Source: Sorangium cellulosum (GTDB lineage: Bacteria > Myxococcota_A > Polyangia > Polyangiales > Polyangiaceae). Taken from it: a DNA stretch of 64,000 nucleotides. The notes below the pieces were generated by a model. It made no database searches, had not been told where the DNA came from, and saw only the letters and a program-made list of their open reading frames with translations. The stretch spans positions 186,001 to 250,000 of the forward strand of contig NZ_CP012670.1 in assembly GCF_004135735.1 (NCBI RefSeq), read 5' to 3'. This document shows, one piece after another, positions 8,448-16,877 of this stretch. Made by a program: the position numbers and the translations under genes. Each line of letters starts with the position of its first letter. Position 1 is the first letter of the stretch.

Positions 8448-10865
8448 ATGGCCGACGAACAGCGCACGGTGCGGGTCCCGACCGGCATCGTCCACCCGGG
8501 CGGCAGCGAGGTGACCGAGCGCCAGCGCTCCGTGCCCGCCGACGAGCCGCCGCCCTGGCCCGTGAACGCCGCGCTCTCCGCGGTCGGCAAGCGCACGCCG
8601 AGGCTCGACGGCCGGCTCAAGGTCACCGGCGGCGCGACCTACACCGCCGACGTGCGGCTCCCGGGCATGCTCTTCGGCCGCGCCGTCCGCTCGCCGCACC
8701 CGCACGCGCGCGTGCGCGCCGTCGACGTCTCCGCGGCCGAGCGGCACCCCGGCGTGCACGCGGTCCACGTGCTCGAGCGGCTGCGCGGGAGCGCCGTGCT
8801 CCGCGATCCCTCGAAGGAGCTCCCCTCGAAGTACCCCGTGGTGCGCTACGCCGGGCAGCCCGTCGCCGCGGTCGCCGCCGTGACCCAGGCCGACGCGGAC
8901 GAGGCGGCGCGGCTCATCCGGGTCGAGTACGAGCCGCTGCCGTTCGTCGTGGACCTCGACGAGGCGCGCGAGCCGGGCGCGCCGCTCGTGTTCCCGGGGC
9001 CCGCGGACCAGGCCGCGACCGCGGGCGGCGGCGGCGGGCCCGCGGGCGTGCCCCAGAGGGGCAACGTGCGCGGCCCGATGAAGAGCGGTCCGCTCGGCCC
9101 GCCGCGCGGCGACGTGCAGAAGGGCCTCGCCGAGGCCGACGTCCGGGTCGAGGCCACCTACCGCACCCAGGTGCAGACCCACTCGGCCCTGGAGCCCCAC
9201 GGCGTGGTGGCCGACTGGAAGCCCGAGCTCCTGACCGTGTACGCGTCCACCCAGGGCACCGGCACCGTGCGCGACGAGCTCGCCGAGGTGTTCGGCCTGC
9301 CCAAGAGCCGCGTCCGCGTCGTCACGGAGTTCATGGGCGGCGGCTTCGGCGCCAAGTTCGGCATCGGCAACTACGGGGCGCTCGCGGTGCACCTCTCGAA
9401 GAAGGCCGGCGCGCCGGTGCGGCTGATGCTCGACCGCAAGGAGGAGCACGTCGCCGGCGGCAACCGGCCCAGCTCGGTGCAGGAGCTCCGGATCGGCGCC
9501 AGGAAGGACGGCACCCTCACCGCCATCCACCTCGTCTGCCACGGCACCGGCGGGACGGGCACGGGCTCCGGCGCCGGCGGGCCGGCCAAGAACCTCTACC
9601 CGTGCCCGAACCTGCTCGTCGAGGAGAGCGACGTGTTCACCCACGCGGCGCCGGCCGCGGCGTTCCGCGCTCCGGGCCACCCGCAGGGCGCCTTCGCCCT
9701 GGAGCAGGCGATCGACGAGCTCGCCGAGAAGCTCGGGATGGATCCGGTCGCGCTGCGCGACAAGATCGACGTCGACGAGGACCAGGGCGGCCGCAACGTC
9801 GACAGCGCGGCGCGCCGGGTGGAGCGACGGATCGGGGCCGAGAAGATCGGCTGGTCGCGGCGGCGGCCGCCCGGCTCCGACCCGGGCCCGGTGAAGCGCG
9901 GCCTCGGGATGGCGCAGTCGATCTGGTACCGCATCGTCGACCTGGACGCCTCGTGCGAGGTCCGCGTGGTGCGCGACGGGTCGGTGGAGCTGCGCTCGGC
10001 GGTGCAGGACATCGGCACCGGCATCCGCACCGCGCTGGCCCAGGTCGTGGCCGAGGAGCTCGGGCTCCGGCCCTCCGACATCCACGTGCGCATCGGCGAC
10101 ACGGAGTTCCCGTCGGGCGTCGCCTCGGGCGGGAGCAAGACCACGGGCTCGATGACCCCGGCCGCGCGCAACGCGGCCCACCAGGTGCGCAGGCGCTTCC
10201 TCGCCGAGGTGGCCGCCGCGCTCGGCGAAAAGCCCGAGGCCCTCGCGCTGCGCGACGGCAAGGTCGTGGTGTCGAGCGACGGCGGCCGCTCGCTCTCGTT
10301 CCGGGCCGCCGCGGCGAAGCTCCGGACCGAGCAGATCGCCGCCACCGCGAGCCGCCCCGAGGACTACGGCGGCTTCGCCACGGGCCGGCCCCGGGGCGGC
10401 ATCGGCATCGGCGGCTGCGGCGGGGTGCAGTTCGCGGAGGTCAGCGTCGACACCGAGACCGGGATCGTCCGGGTGGAGCGGGTCGTGGCGGTGCACGACT
10501 GCGGCCGGCCGATCAACCCGCTCGCGCTGGAGAGCCAGATCAACGGCGGCATCCTCCAGGGCATCTCGTACGCGCTCTACGAGGACCGGGTGCTCGACCG
10601 CCGCGCCGGGCGGATGCTCAACACGAACTTCGAGCAATACAAGATCCTCGGCGCCCGCGAGACGCCGAGGATCGACGTCACGATCCTGGAAGAGTACCAC
10701 GGCCGGAGCTCCACGGACGCGGGCGGCATCGGGGAGCCGGCCACGGTGCCCACGGCGGCCGCGGTCGCCAACGCCGTCTACAACGCCACGGGCGCGCGGG
10801 TGCGCGAGCTGCCGATGACGCCCGCGCGGGTGCTCGAGGCGCTCGCCCGGAAGGAGGCGCGATGA
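8448..10865 (+). CDS. Aldehyde oxidoreductase, molybdopterin-binding subunit (PaoC/YagR-like)
   Basis: Large catalytic subunit of 805 residues, about 70 longer than E. coli PaoC, partly because of an N-terminal extension before RLDGRLKVTGGATYTADV. Molybdenum cofactor motifs are present: EFMGGGFGAKFG, AFRAPGHPQG, QDIGTGIRTAL, GGSKTTGSM and NGGILQGISYAL. The C-terminal GIGEPATVP contains the glutamate that acts as catalytic base in the family. It oxidises aldehydes or N-heterocycles with water as the oxygen source. It has no signal of its own and is presumably co-exported with the Tat-bearing small subunit. Its stop overlaps the next ATG (ATGA). The gene order here is 2Fe-2S, Mo, FAD, unlike E. 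coli. Confidence 0.93.
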   Translation: MADEQRTVRVPTGIVHPGGSEVTERQRSVPADEPPPWPVNAALSAVGKRTPRLDGRLKVTGGATYTADVRLPGMLFGRAVRSPHPHARVRAVDVSAAERHPGVHAVHVLERLRGSAVLRDPSKELPSKYPVVRYAGQPVAAVAAVTQADADEAARLIRVEYEPLPFVVDLDEAREPGAPLVFPGPADQAATAGGGGGPAGVPQRGNVRGPMKSGPLGPPRGDVQKGLAEADVRVEATYRTQVQTHSALEPHGVVADWKPELLTVYASTQGTGTVRDELAEVFGLPKSRVRVVTEFMGGGFGAKFGIGNYGALAVHLSKKAGAPVRLMLDRKEEHVAGGNRPSSVQELRIGARKDGTLTAIHLVCHGTGGTGTGSGAGGPAKNLYPCPNLLVEESDVFTHAAPAAAFRAPGHPQGAFALEQAIDELAEKLGMDPVALRDKIDVDEDQGGRNVDSAARRVERRIGAEKIGWSRRRPPGSDPGPVKRGLGMAQSIWYRIVDLDASCEVRVVRDGSVELRSAVQDIGTGIRTALAQVVAEELGLRPSDIHVRIGDTEFPSGVASGGSKTTGSMTPAARNAAHQVRRRFLAEVAAALGEKPEALALRDGKVVVSSDGGRSLSFRAAAAKLRTEQIAATASRPEDYGGFATGRPRGGIGIGGCGGVQFAEVSVDTETGIVRVERVVAVHDCGRPINPLALESQINGGILQGISYALYEDRVLDRRAGRMLNTNFEQYKILGARETPRIDVTILEEYHGRSSTDAGGIGEPATVPTAAAVANAVYNATGARVRELPMTPARVLEALARKEAR

Positions 10866-11842
10866 ACCGGTTCGCATGGGTCAACCCGGGCTCGGTCGAG
10901 GAGGCCGTCGCCGCGCTGGGCGCGAGGGCGGCGCTCAAGGCCGGCGGCGTCGACCTGATGGACCTGCTCAAGGAGCGGCTGATCGCGCCCGAGCGCCTGG
11001 TCAACCTGCGCGCGATCCCCGGGCTCGACGGCATCGAGGAGCGCGCGGACGGGCTGCACATCGGCCCGCTGGCCACGCTCGCGCGCCTCGCGGAGGCGCA
11101 GGCCGTGCGCCTCCGCTACCGCGCGCTCGCCGACGCCGCGGGCCGCGCCGCCACGCCGCAGATCCGCAACGTGGCCACGGTCGGCGGCAACCTGCTGCAG
11201 CGGCCGCGCTGCTGGTATTTCCGCAGCGAGGACTTCCTGTGCAAGAAGAAGGGCGGGGCGCGCTGCTTCGCGCAGGACGGCGAGAACGCTTACCACGCCT
11301 TCCTCGGCAACGCGGTGTGCGCCGCGGTGCACCCGTCGGCGATGGCGGTCGCGCTGCTCGCGCTCGGCGGGAAGCTCCGCATCGTGGGGCCGCGGGGCGA
11401 GCGCGAGGCGCCGCTCGAGGGGTTCTTCGTGACGCCGGAGCAGGACGTGCTGCGCGAGCACGCGCTCGGCCCGCAGGAGATCGTCACCGAGGTCCTGGTG
11501 CCGCCGCCCGCGCCGGGGGCGAGCTCGGCCTACCTGAAGCAGGGCGAGAAGGAGTCGTACGACTGGCCGCTCGCCGAGGTGGCCGTGCTGCTCGAGCGCG
11601 AGGGCGGGCGGTGCCGGCGGGCGTCGATCGTGCTCGGCGCGGCGGCGCCGGTGCCGCACAGGGCGCGGGCGGCCGAGGCGGCGCTCGCCGGCAAGGCGGT
11701 CGACGAGGCGGCCGCGCGCGCGGCCGCCCGGGCCGCGGTGGAGGGCGCGACGCCGCTCGCGGACAACGGGTACAAGGTGACGATCGCCGAGGTGATCGTG
11801 CGGCGGACGATCCTCGCGGCGGCCCAGGGGAGCGGGACATGA
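10862..11842 (+). CDS. Aldehyde oxidoreductase, FAD subunit with [4Fe-4S] insert (PaoB/YagS-like)
   Basis: A 326-residue FAD-binding subunit. The flavin motifs TVGGNLLQRPRCWYF and the N-terminal LKAGGVDLMDLLKE match the CO-dehydrogenase flavoprotein fold. Cysteines in RCWYF, FLCKKK, GARCFA and GNAVCAA match the extra [4Fe-4S] cluster insert that marks the PaoB branch. Electrons leave the complex here to an external acceptor. It overlaps both neighbours by 4 nt, so translation of the three subunits and the following small gene is probably coupled. Confidence 0.92.
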   Translation: MNRFAWVNPGSVEEAVAALGARAALKAGGVDLMDLLKERLIAPERLVNLRAIPGLDGIEERADGLHIGPLATLARLAEAQAVRLRYRALADAAGRAATPQIRNVATVGGNLLQRPRCWYFRSEDFLCKKKGGARCFAQDGENAYHAFLGNAVCAAVHPSAMAVALLALGGKLRIVGPRGEREAPLEGFFVTPEQDVLREHALGPQEIVTEVLVPPPAPGASSAYLKQGEKESYDWPLAEVAVLLEREGGRCRRASIVLGAAAPVPHRARAAEAALAGKAVDEAAARAAARAAVEGATPLADNGYKVTIAEVIVRRTILAAAQGSGT

Positions 11843-12159
11843 TCGACGACAGGGCGAGGGGCGGAGCCGGCGACGGGGCGGAGGCGCCGGCGGGCGAGGG
11901 CCCCGGTCCGGGCGCGGCCGAGCGGCCGCCGGTCGTGTGCAGGAAGCTCCGGACGAAGGTGGCCTTCGGCTCGATGCACCCCGGCCTGCGCGACTGGCGC
12001 TATGGCGCGTCGAGCACGGCCGTGTACTGGTGCCTCGCGACCCTGGAGACCGCCGGGCCGGACGACGGCTACGCGCACCCGCACTGCTGCTGCGCGGGCC
12101 GCTCCTGCTTCGTGGCGCCGGCGGACGACGGCGCCGACGAGCGCGCGCCGATCGCGTGA
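11839..12159 (+). CDS. Small Cys-rich protein coupled to the aldehyde oxidoreductase operon
   Basis: A 106-residue protein whose ATG overlaps the FAD-subunit stop. I do not recognise the family. After a Gly/Ala/Pro-rich first third it contains RKLRTKVAFGSMHPGLRDWR, then YWCLATLETAGPDDGYAHPH with a CCCAGRSC cluster. Several Cys and His residues in about 30 positions suggest metal or Fe-S binding. It has no signal peptide. Its place as the fourth gene in the operon suggests a maturation, electron-acceptor or regulatory part. It is not a PaoD/XdhC-type chaperone, as it is too short and lacks that fold's motifs. Confidence 0.75.
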   Translation: MIDDRARGGAGDGAEAPAGEGPGPGAAERPPVVCRKLRTKVAFGSMHPGLRDWRYGASSTAVYWCLATLETAGPDDGYAHPHCCCAGRSCFVAPADDGADERAPIA

Positions 12160-12174
12160 GGCGGGCTCCTGCGA

Positions 12175-12456
12175 TCAGAGGAACTCGCAGAAGTACCCTG
12201 ACGGCAGCGACACCCTGACGTCGAAACCGCTCTTGCCGGGCACCTCGAACGAGGTCCCCGCCGGGTAGGCGCGCCACTCCGGCGAGCCGTCGAGGCGGAT
12301 CGCGAGCTCGCCCGCGACGACGGTCATCCGCTCCGGCGCGTCCGTCGAGAAGTGGTATTCGCCCGCGTCGATGACGCCCATCGTCTGCCTTCGCCCGTGG
12401 CGCTCGAAGCCGAGGCTCTGGACGTTGCCGTTGAAGTAGCTGTTGTGCTTGAGCAT
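12175..12456 (-). CDS. ppnP: Pyrimidine/purine nucleoside phosphorylase
   Basis: A 93-residue single-domain cupin, the usual size of the PpnP (DUF1255/YaiE) family. It carries family motifs: N-terminal HNSYFNGNVQSLGF, TMGVIDAGEYHFST, PERMTVVAGEL, and FEVPGKSGFDVRV ending SGYFCEFL. It splits purine and pyrimidine nucleosides with phosphate into base plus ribose-1-phosphate in the cytosol. The gene is monocistronic and converges on the oxidoreductase operon. Confidence 0.93.
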   Translation of the reverse strand: MLKHNSYFNGNVQSLGFERHGRRQTMGVIDAGEYHFSTDAPERMTVVAGELAIRLDGSPEWRAYPAGTSFEVPGKSGFDVRVSLPSGYFCEFL

Positions 12457-12881
12457 GGCGCCCTCCTACCGCGTCCCCCCCTGAGAGACCAGCGCCGCCG
12501 CGCCCGCTCGCGCGAGCGCGACGCTGGTGAGGAGCGCACGGGCGCGGCGCGCGGAGGGGGCGGGCGCGGCCGCCGGCCGGACGGCGTGGCGGCGCGGCCG
12601 CGGCGGTGTGCGGCGGACGAGCAGGCAATGGGCAGCGACAGCGCGCCGGGGCGGCGCGGCCTCGCGACGCGCGCGCACGCCCCGCACGGCCTCTCTCTTG
12701 CCTTGCACGGGCGCAACCCAGCGCAGAGCGACAGGGAGCGCGCGAGGGCACAGGAGCGCGCGAGGGCCGCGAGCCTGTTGGACCGCGCATGAGCGCGCCT
12801 GTCCTCGAGGGAGCCACAGGACAGGCTCTCCATTGGCGGATGGGAGCAAGAGGGAACGAGACAGGAGCAAGGAGAAAGGCA
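12457..12881. other. Intergenic gap, no gene seen
   Basis: This stretch separates divergent ppnP and the lectin gene. Open frames here are Arg/Ala-rich shadows with no family motifs. The only functional signal seen is a purine-rich ribosome-binding site (GGAGAAAGG) just ahead of the lectin start. Confidence 0.5.
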
Positions 12882-13337
12882 ATGAACGGAGTCGTGCAGT
12901 TCGTCCGGCGGGCGACCTTGCCTGCCGCCGGCCTCGGCGTCGCGCTGGCGCTGGCCGGAGACGCGAGCGCCCAGGCCGTGAAGGTCGTCTGGGCGAGCAA
13001 CACCTACCAGAGCGACGAGCACTGCGATCCGCAGAGCAAGATGCTCGGGGGCGAGCAGCTCAACCGCGGTTATGCGCTCTACTCGACCAACCGCAAGTAC
13101 CAGCTCATCCTGCAGGACGACGGCAACCTCGTGCTGTACCAGGTCCCGTCGCAGCCCCTGTGGGCCAGCGGCACCGACGGGCTGGCGATCAAGCACGCCA
13201 TCCTGCAGACGGACGGCAATCTCGTGCTGTACGACTACGCGGGCAATGCGAGATGGGCGACCAACACGCAAGGACACCGGGGGGCGTTCCTGGTGGTCCA
13301 GTGTGACGGCAACCTGGTCCTCTACGCACCCACATAG
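12882..13337 (+). CDS. Secreted bulb-type mannose-binding lectin (B-lectin)
   Basis: A 151-residue secreted protein with a signal peptide ending AGDASAQA. The mature part is one GNA-type beta-prism with three copies of the mannose-binding consensus QxDxNxVxY (QDDGNLVLY, QTDGNLVLY, QCDGNLVLY), so all three sugar sites look intact. The ATG was chosen because it has a GGAGAAAGG ribosome-binding site and gives a clean signal peptide; the longer upstream frame is low-complexity. It could bind prey or self surface glycans. It is followed 78 bp later by an unrelated gene. Confidence 0.92.
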   Translation: MNGVVQFVRRATLPAAGLGVALALAGDASAQAVKVVWASNTYQSDEHCDPQSKMLGGEQLNRGYALYSTNRKYQLILQDDGNLVLYQVPSQPLWASGTDGLAIKHAILQTDGNLVLYDYAGNARWATNTQGHRGAFLVVQCDGNLVLYAPT

Positions 13338-13415
13338 CGCCTGAAGCCCGCCCCGGCGAGCGGCGCGCCAGGAGATCGGCGCCCTCGCTGCGACGCGAGG
13401 GTGTACGCTCCATGA

Positions 13416-14414
13416 ATGGCCTGGAGCTTCCTGCCACCCTGGATCGATCTCGAGTCCGTCTCGCTCTCGCTCGACCTCCCCGCGCGCACCACGCTGAAGC
13501 GCGTGGCCGTCGCCACCCTCGCGACCTCGGCCGCGACCGGGGCCACGGCGCTCCGCCTGACGCTCGCGCCGGCGCTCCTGCGCGTCGCGTTCGAGCCCTA
13601 CCTCGTCATCGATCTGCCGCCGCCGCTCGGCGACATGGGGTTACAGCAGGTCGAGTACGACCTCCGCTCGGGCGCCATGACTCCCAACGTCTTCTACACG
13701 GGGGGGCTCGTCCGGGTCGGCAAGGAGGCGGCCGAGGACGAGGCCCGCGCCTTCCTGCGGGGGCTCGTCACCTCGACGCCGATGGCCATCCCCCCGTACG
13801 ATCCCACGACCGATCCCGATCTCGTCCTGACGGTGCGTCAGGTGCTCTCGAACCTCGAGGCCGAGGGCGGCGGCGTCGCCTTCCGCGGCGCGAGCCTCTC
13901 GGCGCGGGCCACGCTGCGCGAGGAGCTCGCGGGCGCGGTGGGGCGGGACGGGTTCCGCATCCCGGCCGGCGCGACGATCGTGGCCCGCGTCGACGTCGAG
14001 GGCACCACCCGGGCGGAGCTCGAGGCCTCTCCGCGCGTGAAGCGCATCCAGGTCGACTGCTCCTCCGTGGTGCTCCGCAAGGATGGAGTCGACCAGGCCG
14101 ATGTCCGCCGCTTCATCGTGCGGCGCGGCGGGGAGATCACCGTCGAGCAGGTCGAGCCGCTGGGGGCGCTCGGCCAGGCCGCCGGCCTCGAGTCGCTCGT
14201 GCGCCTCTTCGGCGCCCTGGCCACGGGCGGCGACGCCGCGGCGCTCGATCCGCGGCGCATCGAGCCGAGCGTCGTCGAGGGGCTGGTCAAGGAGGAGATC
14301 GCCCGCGCCCTGCGGCCCGCGCTCGTCGACTGGGTGCAGCAGAACGCCGAGATCGTGGTGGGGATGGACCTGCGGCAGGTACTCGGCATCACCGACGGCG
14401 CCGGCGTGGCGTGA
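13416..14414 (+). CDS. Unknown protein with an N-terminal hydrophobic segment
   Basis: A 332-residue protein I cannot assign. It opens with MAWSFLPPWIDLESVSLSL and a hydrophobic stretch (VAVATLATSAATGATALRLTLAPALL) that could be a membrane segment. Beta-rich sequence follows (LVIDLPPPLGDMGLQQVEYDLRSG, FRIPAGATIVARVDVEGT), and then a helical C-terminus rich in acidic and basic residues. There is no Cys pattern or catalytic motif. Codon use supports a real gene. It is probably envelope-associated. Confidence 0.7.
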   Translation: MAWSFLPPWIDLESVSLSLDLPARTTLKRVAVATLATSAATGATALRLTLAPALLRVAFEPYLVIDLPPPLGDMGLQQVEYDLRSGAMTPNVFYTGGLVRVGKEAAEDEARAFLRGLVTSTPMAIPPYDPTTDPDLVLTVRQVLSNLEAEGGGVAFRGASLSARATLREELAGAVGRDGFRIPAGATIVARVDVEGTTRAELEASPRVKRIQVDCSSVVLRKDGVDQADVRRFIVRRGGEITVEQVEPLGALGQAAGLESLVRLFGALATGGDAAALDPRRIEPSVVEGLVKEEIARALRPALVDWVQQNAEIVVGMDLRQVLGITDGAGVA

Positions 14415-14514
14415 GGGGGAGAGGGCGGAGGGGATGAGGCCGAGGGGATGAGGCCGAGGGGATGAGCCGGCGCGCCCTCGGATAGCGCACAGCGGTGTGT
14501 GCTATAGGCCACCG

Positions 14515-15330
14515 ATGCGAGTCACCGCCCTTCACATCTACCCTGTCAAAGGCTGCCGCGGCATCGCCGTCGACGCGGCGGCGGTCGACGACCTCGGCCT
14601 CGCCGGGGATCGACGGTTCATGATCGTCGACACCGACGGCAAGGCGCTCACACAGCGCCCGTTGCCGCGCATGGCGCTCATCGAGACCCGGCTCTCCGAC
14701 GACCTGCTCACGCTCGGGGCCGCCGGCCGCTCGCCGGTCAGCGTGCCGCGCTCGGGGCAGGGCGCGCGCCTGCTCACGGTGGAGATCTGGAAGAGCACCG
14801 GTCTCCTGGCCGAGGACTGCGGCGACGAGGTCGCCGGGTGGCTCAGCGACTTCCTGGAGCACCCCGCGCGGCTCGTCCGCATCGGCGCGGCGTTCCGCCG
14901 GCCGGTCAAGTCCCCGGCGGCAGGCCAGGGAGACGTCGTGTCGTTCGCGGACGAGTATCCGTTGCTCGTGATCTCCGAGGCCTCGCTCGCCGACCTGAAC
15001 GAGCACCTCGTCGCGAACGGCGCCGAGCCGGTGCCGATGAACCGCTTCCGGCCGAGCGTCGTCGTGAGCGGCTGCGCGGCGTTCGACGAGGACCGGTGGG
15101 AGCGCGTCCGCGTCGGCGACGTGGTGCTGCGCGCCGGCGGCCCGTGCGCGCGTTGCGTGGTCACCACGACCGATCAATTCACCGCGGCGCGCGGCCCGGA
15201 GCCGCTGCGCACGCTCGCCACGTACCGGCGCGACCCCGAGCAGCCCGGTAACCTCAATTTCGGTCAGAACTACATCAACGAATCCAAGTCCGGCGCGCTG
15301 CGCGTCGGGGACGAGCTCGCCCTCGCGTGA
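14515..15330 (+). CDS. MOSC domain protein (YcbX/mARC-like)
   Basis: A 271-residue MOSC protein with an N-terminal beta-barrel domain (ALHIYPVKGCRGIAVDAA, GDRRFMIVD) and a C-terminal MOSC domain. The conserved segments MNRFRPSVVVSG and RVGDVVLRAGGPCARCVVTT contain the Cys that binds the sulfurated molybdenum cofactor in YcbX and mARC proteins. These reduce N-hydroxylated compounds. The later ATG was preferred because it gives the canonical N-terminus. Unlike E. coli YcbX there is no fused ferredoxin domain, so an external donor is needed. Confidence 0.88.
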   Translation: MRVTALHIYPVKGCRGIAVDAAAVDDLGLAGDRRFMIVDTDGKALTQRPLPRMALIETRLSDDLLTLGAAGRSPVSVPRSGQGARLLTVEIWKSTGLLAEDCGDEVAGWLSDFLEHPARLVRIGAAFRRPVKSPAAGQGDVVSFADEYPLLVISEASLADLNEHLVANGAEPVPMNRFRPSVVVSGCAAFDEDRWERVRVGDVVLRAGGPCARCVVTTTDQFTAARGPEPLRTLATYRRDPEQPGNLNFGQNYINESKSGALRVGDELALA

Positions 15331-15348
15331 GCGCCCTCGCCGGCGCCC

Positions 15349-16155
15349 TCATCGCGCCTCCTGGCCCAGGCGGATCGCGATCTCCACCGGCGAGGGCTCG
15401 CCGTCCGCGCGGTGGAGCGGCGACGGTCCCGCCGGAGCGAGCGGCGGCTGCGCCAGGAAGCGCGGCCTTCTGCCGCGGTGCGGCTGGGCCGCGTGCGCGA
15501 GGAAGGGGTGGCAGAGGTACACGGTCCCGGCCTCTCCGGTCGCCAGCGCTTCCGGCCGGCTCGCGGTGATATCGAGCCTTCCGGCGAGCTCCATGAACGA
15601 CATGCCGGCCTCGCCGGCCGGCAGGAGGAGCCGGGCCACGTCCAGGTGAGAGCCCCTCCGGAGCCGCGTCGGCGCGTCGTCCTCGCCCACGTCGGAGAAC
15701 AGAAAGAGCATCAGGAGCGCGCGGCCCCGGGAGCTCCCGTTGATGCGCCAGGAGAGATAATCGCCCTCGTCGTCCCCGGGAAAGCTCGCGTCCACGTGCC
15801 AGCCGGTGTCGCCTGGATCGTCCGGGCTCGGAAACCGCACGGGGAACGTGCCGAGGACGGGCCGAGGGATCCATCGTCCTCTGCCGACGAGCCGATCGAG
15901 CGCCGCGCGCAGGACGGGGGTGTTCGCCGCGCTCTTGAAGGGCTCCTGTCCATACTGGCCCAGCCGGATGACCGGCCGCGTCCACGTCGCGGGATTGTCC
16001 GGATCGCACCCGGTGTCGCGCCACAGGATCGCGCGGCCCTGATCGGCGAGCTCCCGAGGAAAGGCGCGCTCGAGGCGGACGAAGCCTTCCTCGACGAAGT
16101 GCCGCACGTCGGCGTCGCTCAGGACGCGAATCGCGTCATGGTCGGGAGCGGTCAT
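15349..16155 (-). CDS. Phytanoyl-CoA dioxygenase (PhyH) family protein
   Basis: A 268-residue Fe(II)/2-oxoglutarate dioxygenase-like protein. The metal triad reads as His120 and Asp122 (GWHVDASF) and a distal His in CHPFLAHAAQPH (216/221). An Arg in HRGRRPRF would bind 2-oxoglutarate. The internal ATG gives a natural N-terminus, and the 12 residues upstream are Arg-rich. The substrate is unknown; family members hydroxylate fatty acyl groups or small metabolites. It converges with the MOSC gene, their stops 18 bp apart. Confidence 0.85.
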   Translation of the reverse strand: MTAPDHDAIRVLSDADVRHFVEEGFVRLERAFPRELADQGRAILWRDTGCDPDNPATWTRPVIRLGQYGQEPFKSAANTPVLRAALDRLVGRGRWIPRPVLGTFPVRFPSPDDPGDTGWHVDASFPGDDEGDYLSWRINGSSRGRALLMLFLFSDVGEDDAPTRLRRGSHLDVARLLLPAGEAGMSFMELAGRLDITASRPEALATGEAGTVYLCHPFLAHAAQPHRGRRPRFLAQPPLAPAGPSPLHRADGEPSPVEIAIRLGQEAR

Positions 16156-16279
16156 GGAAAGCGCCCTATCGCGGCGCCCGGGCCGGGGCAATGGGGGGAC
16201 GCGCGGGGGCGAGGGCGCGCGCCCGGGTTCTGGGAGACACGGGCCCGCGCCGCCCCGCGGGCGAGCCCGCGGCTCCGGA

Positions 16280-16693
16280 TCAGCTGAGCAGGATCATCGC
16301 GGCGGTCGCCGCGTAGTCGACGCGCGGCGCGCGGTACGGGAACGTCGGCGGGAAGCGCTCGAGCGCCGCGCGGAGCCGCCGGCTCGACGCGCCGTCGAGC
16401 GGATCGAAGCAGAGGCCCACGGCGCGGCACGGATCGCCCGTCCGCCGGCCGTGGATCGTGCGCGCGATGGTCGCTGTCGCGTCGATCCAGGTGTCCGTGT
16501 CCGGGATCCGGAAGCTGACGATCACCGGCTCGCCCGTGAGCGCGGGCACCTCGGTCAGCACGAGCATCCCGTCCGTCGAGAGGTCGATCGCCCGGGTCCC
16601 GAGCAGCCGGAAGCCCCGCTCGCGCACGGCGTGGCACTCCACGATGACGGCGCGCCGCGCGACGCGACGCTCGCTGGCGAGCAGCATCTCCAT
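16280..16693 (-). CDS. PilZ-domain protein
   Basis: A 137-residue single-domain protein. The N-terminal RRVARRAV together with AIDLSTDGML fits the PilZ c-di-GMP signature (RxxxR plus DxSxxG). A beta-barrel pattern follows (EPVIVSFRIPDTDTWIDATATI, AVGLCFDPL). It is probably a cytosolic c-di-GMP receptor or a divergent PilZ. The ATG adjoining MEMLLASERR was chosen over a longer Pro/Arg-rich frame. The gene stands alone between the dioxygenase and the surface operon. Confidence 0.8.
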   Translation of the reverse strand: MEMLLASERRVARRAVIVECHAVRERGFRLLGTRAIDLSTDGMLVLTEVPALTGEPVIVSFRIPDTDTWIDATATIARTIHGRRTGDPCRAVGLCFDPLDGASSRRLRAALERFPPTFPYRAPRVDYAATAAMILLS

Positions 16694-16877
16694 GGTGGTC
16701 CTCCTCGGCGTCGTACCGTACGGAGGCAGGTCGTGTGGGGGCAAAAAAGCCGCGTGGCTGTGGAGAGCCTTGCGAACGGGCCCGGTGAACGGGCCCTGTG
16801 AACGAGCCCACGGCCGCGTGGGGAGCGCCGCGCCGCCCGACGGGGCGGCGGACGCGCGGCCGTGGGCCTCTCGTGCG

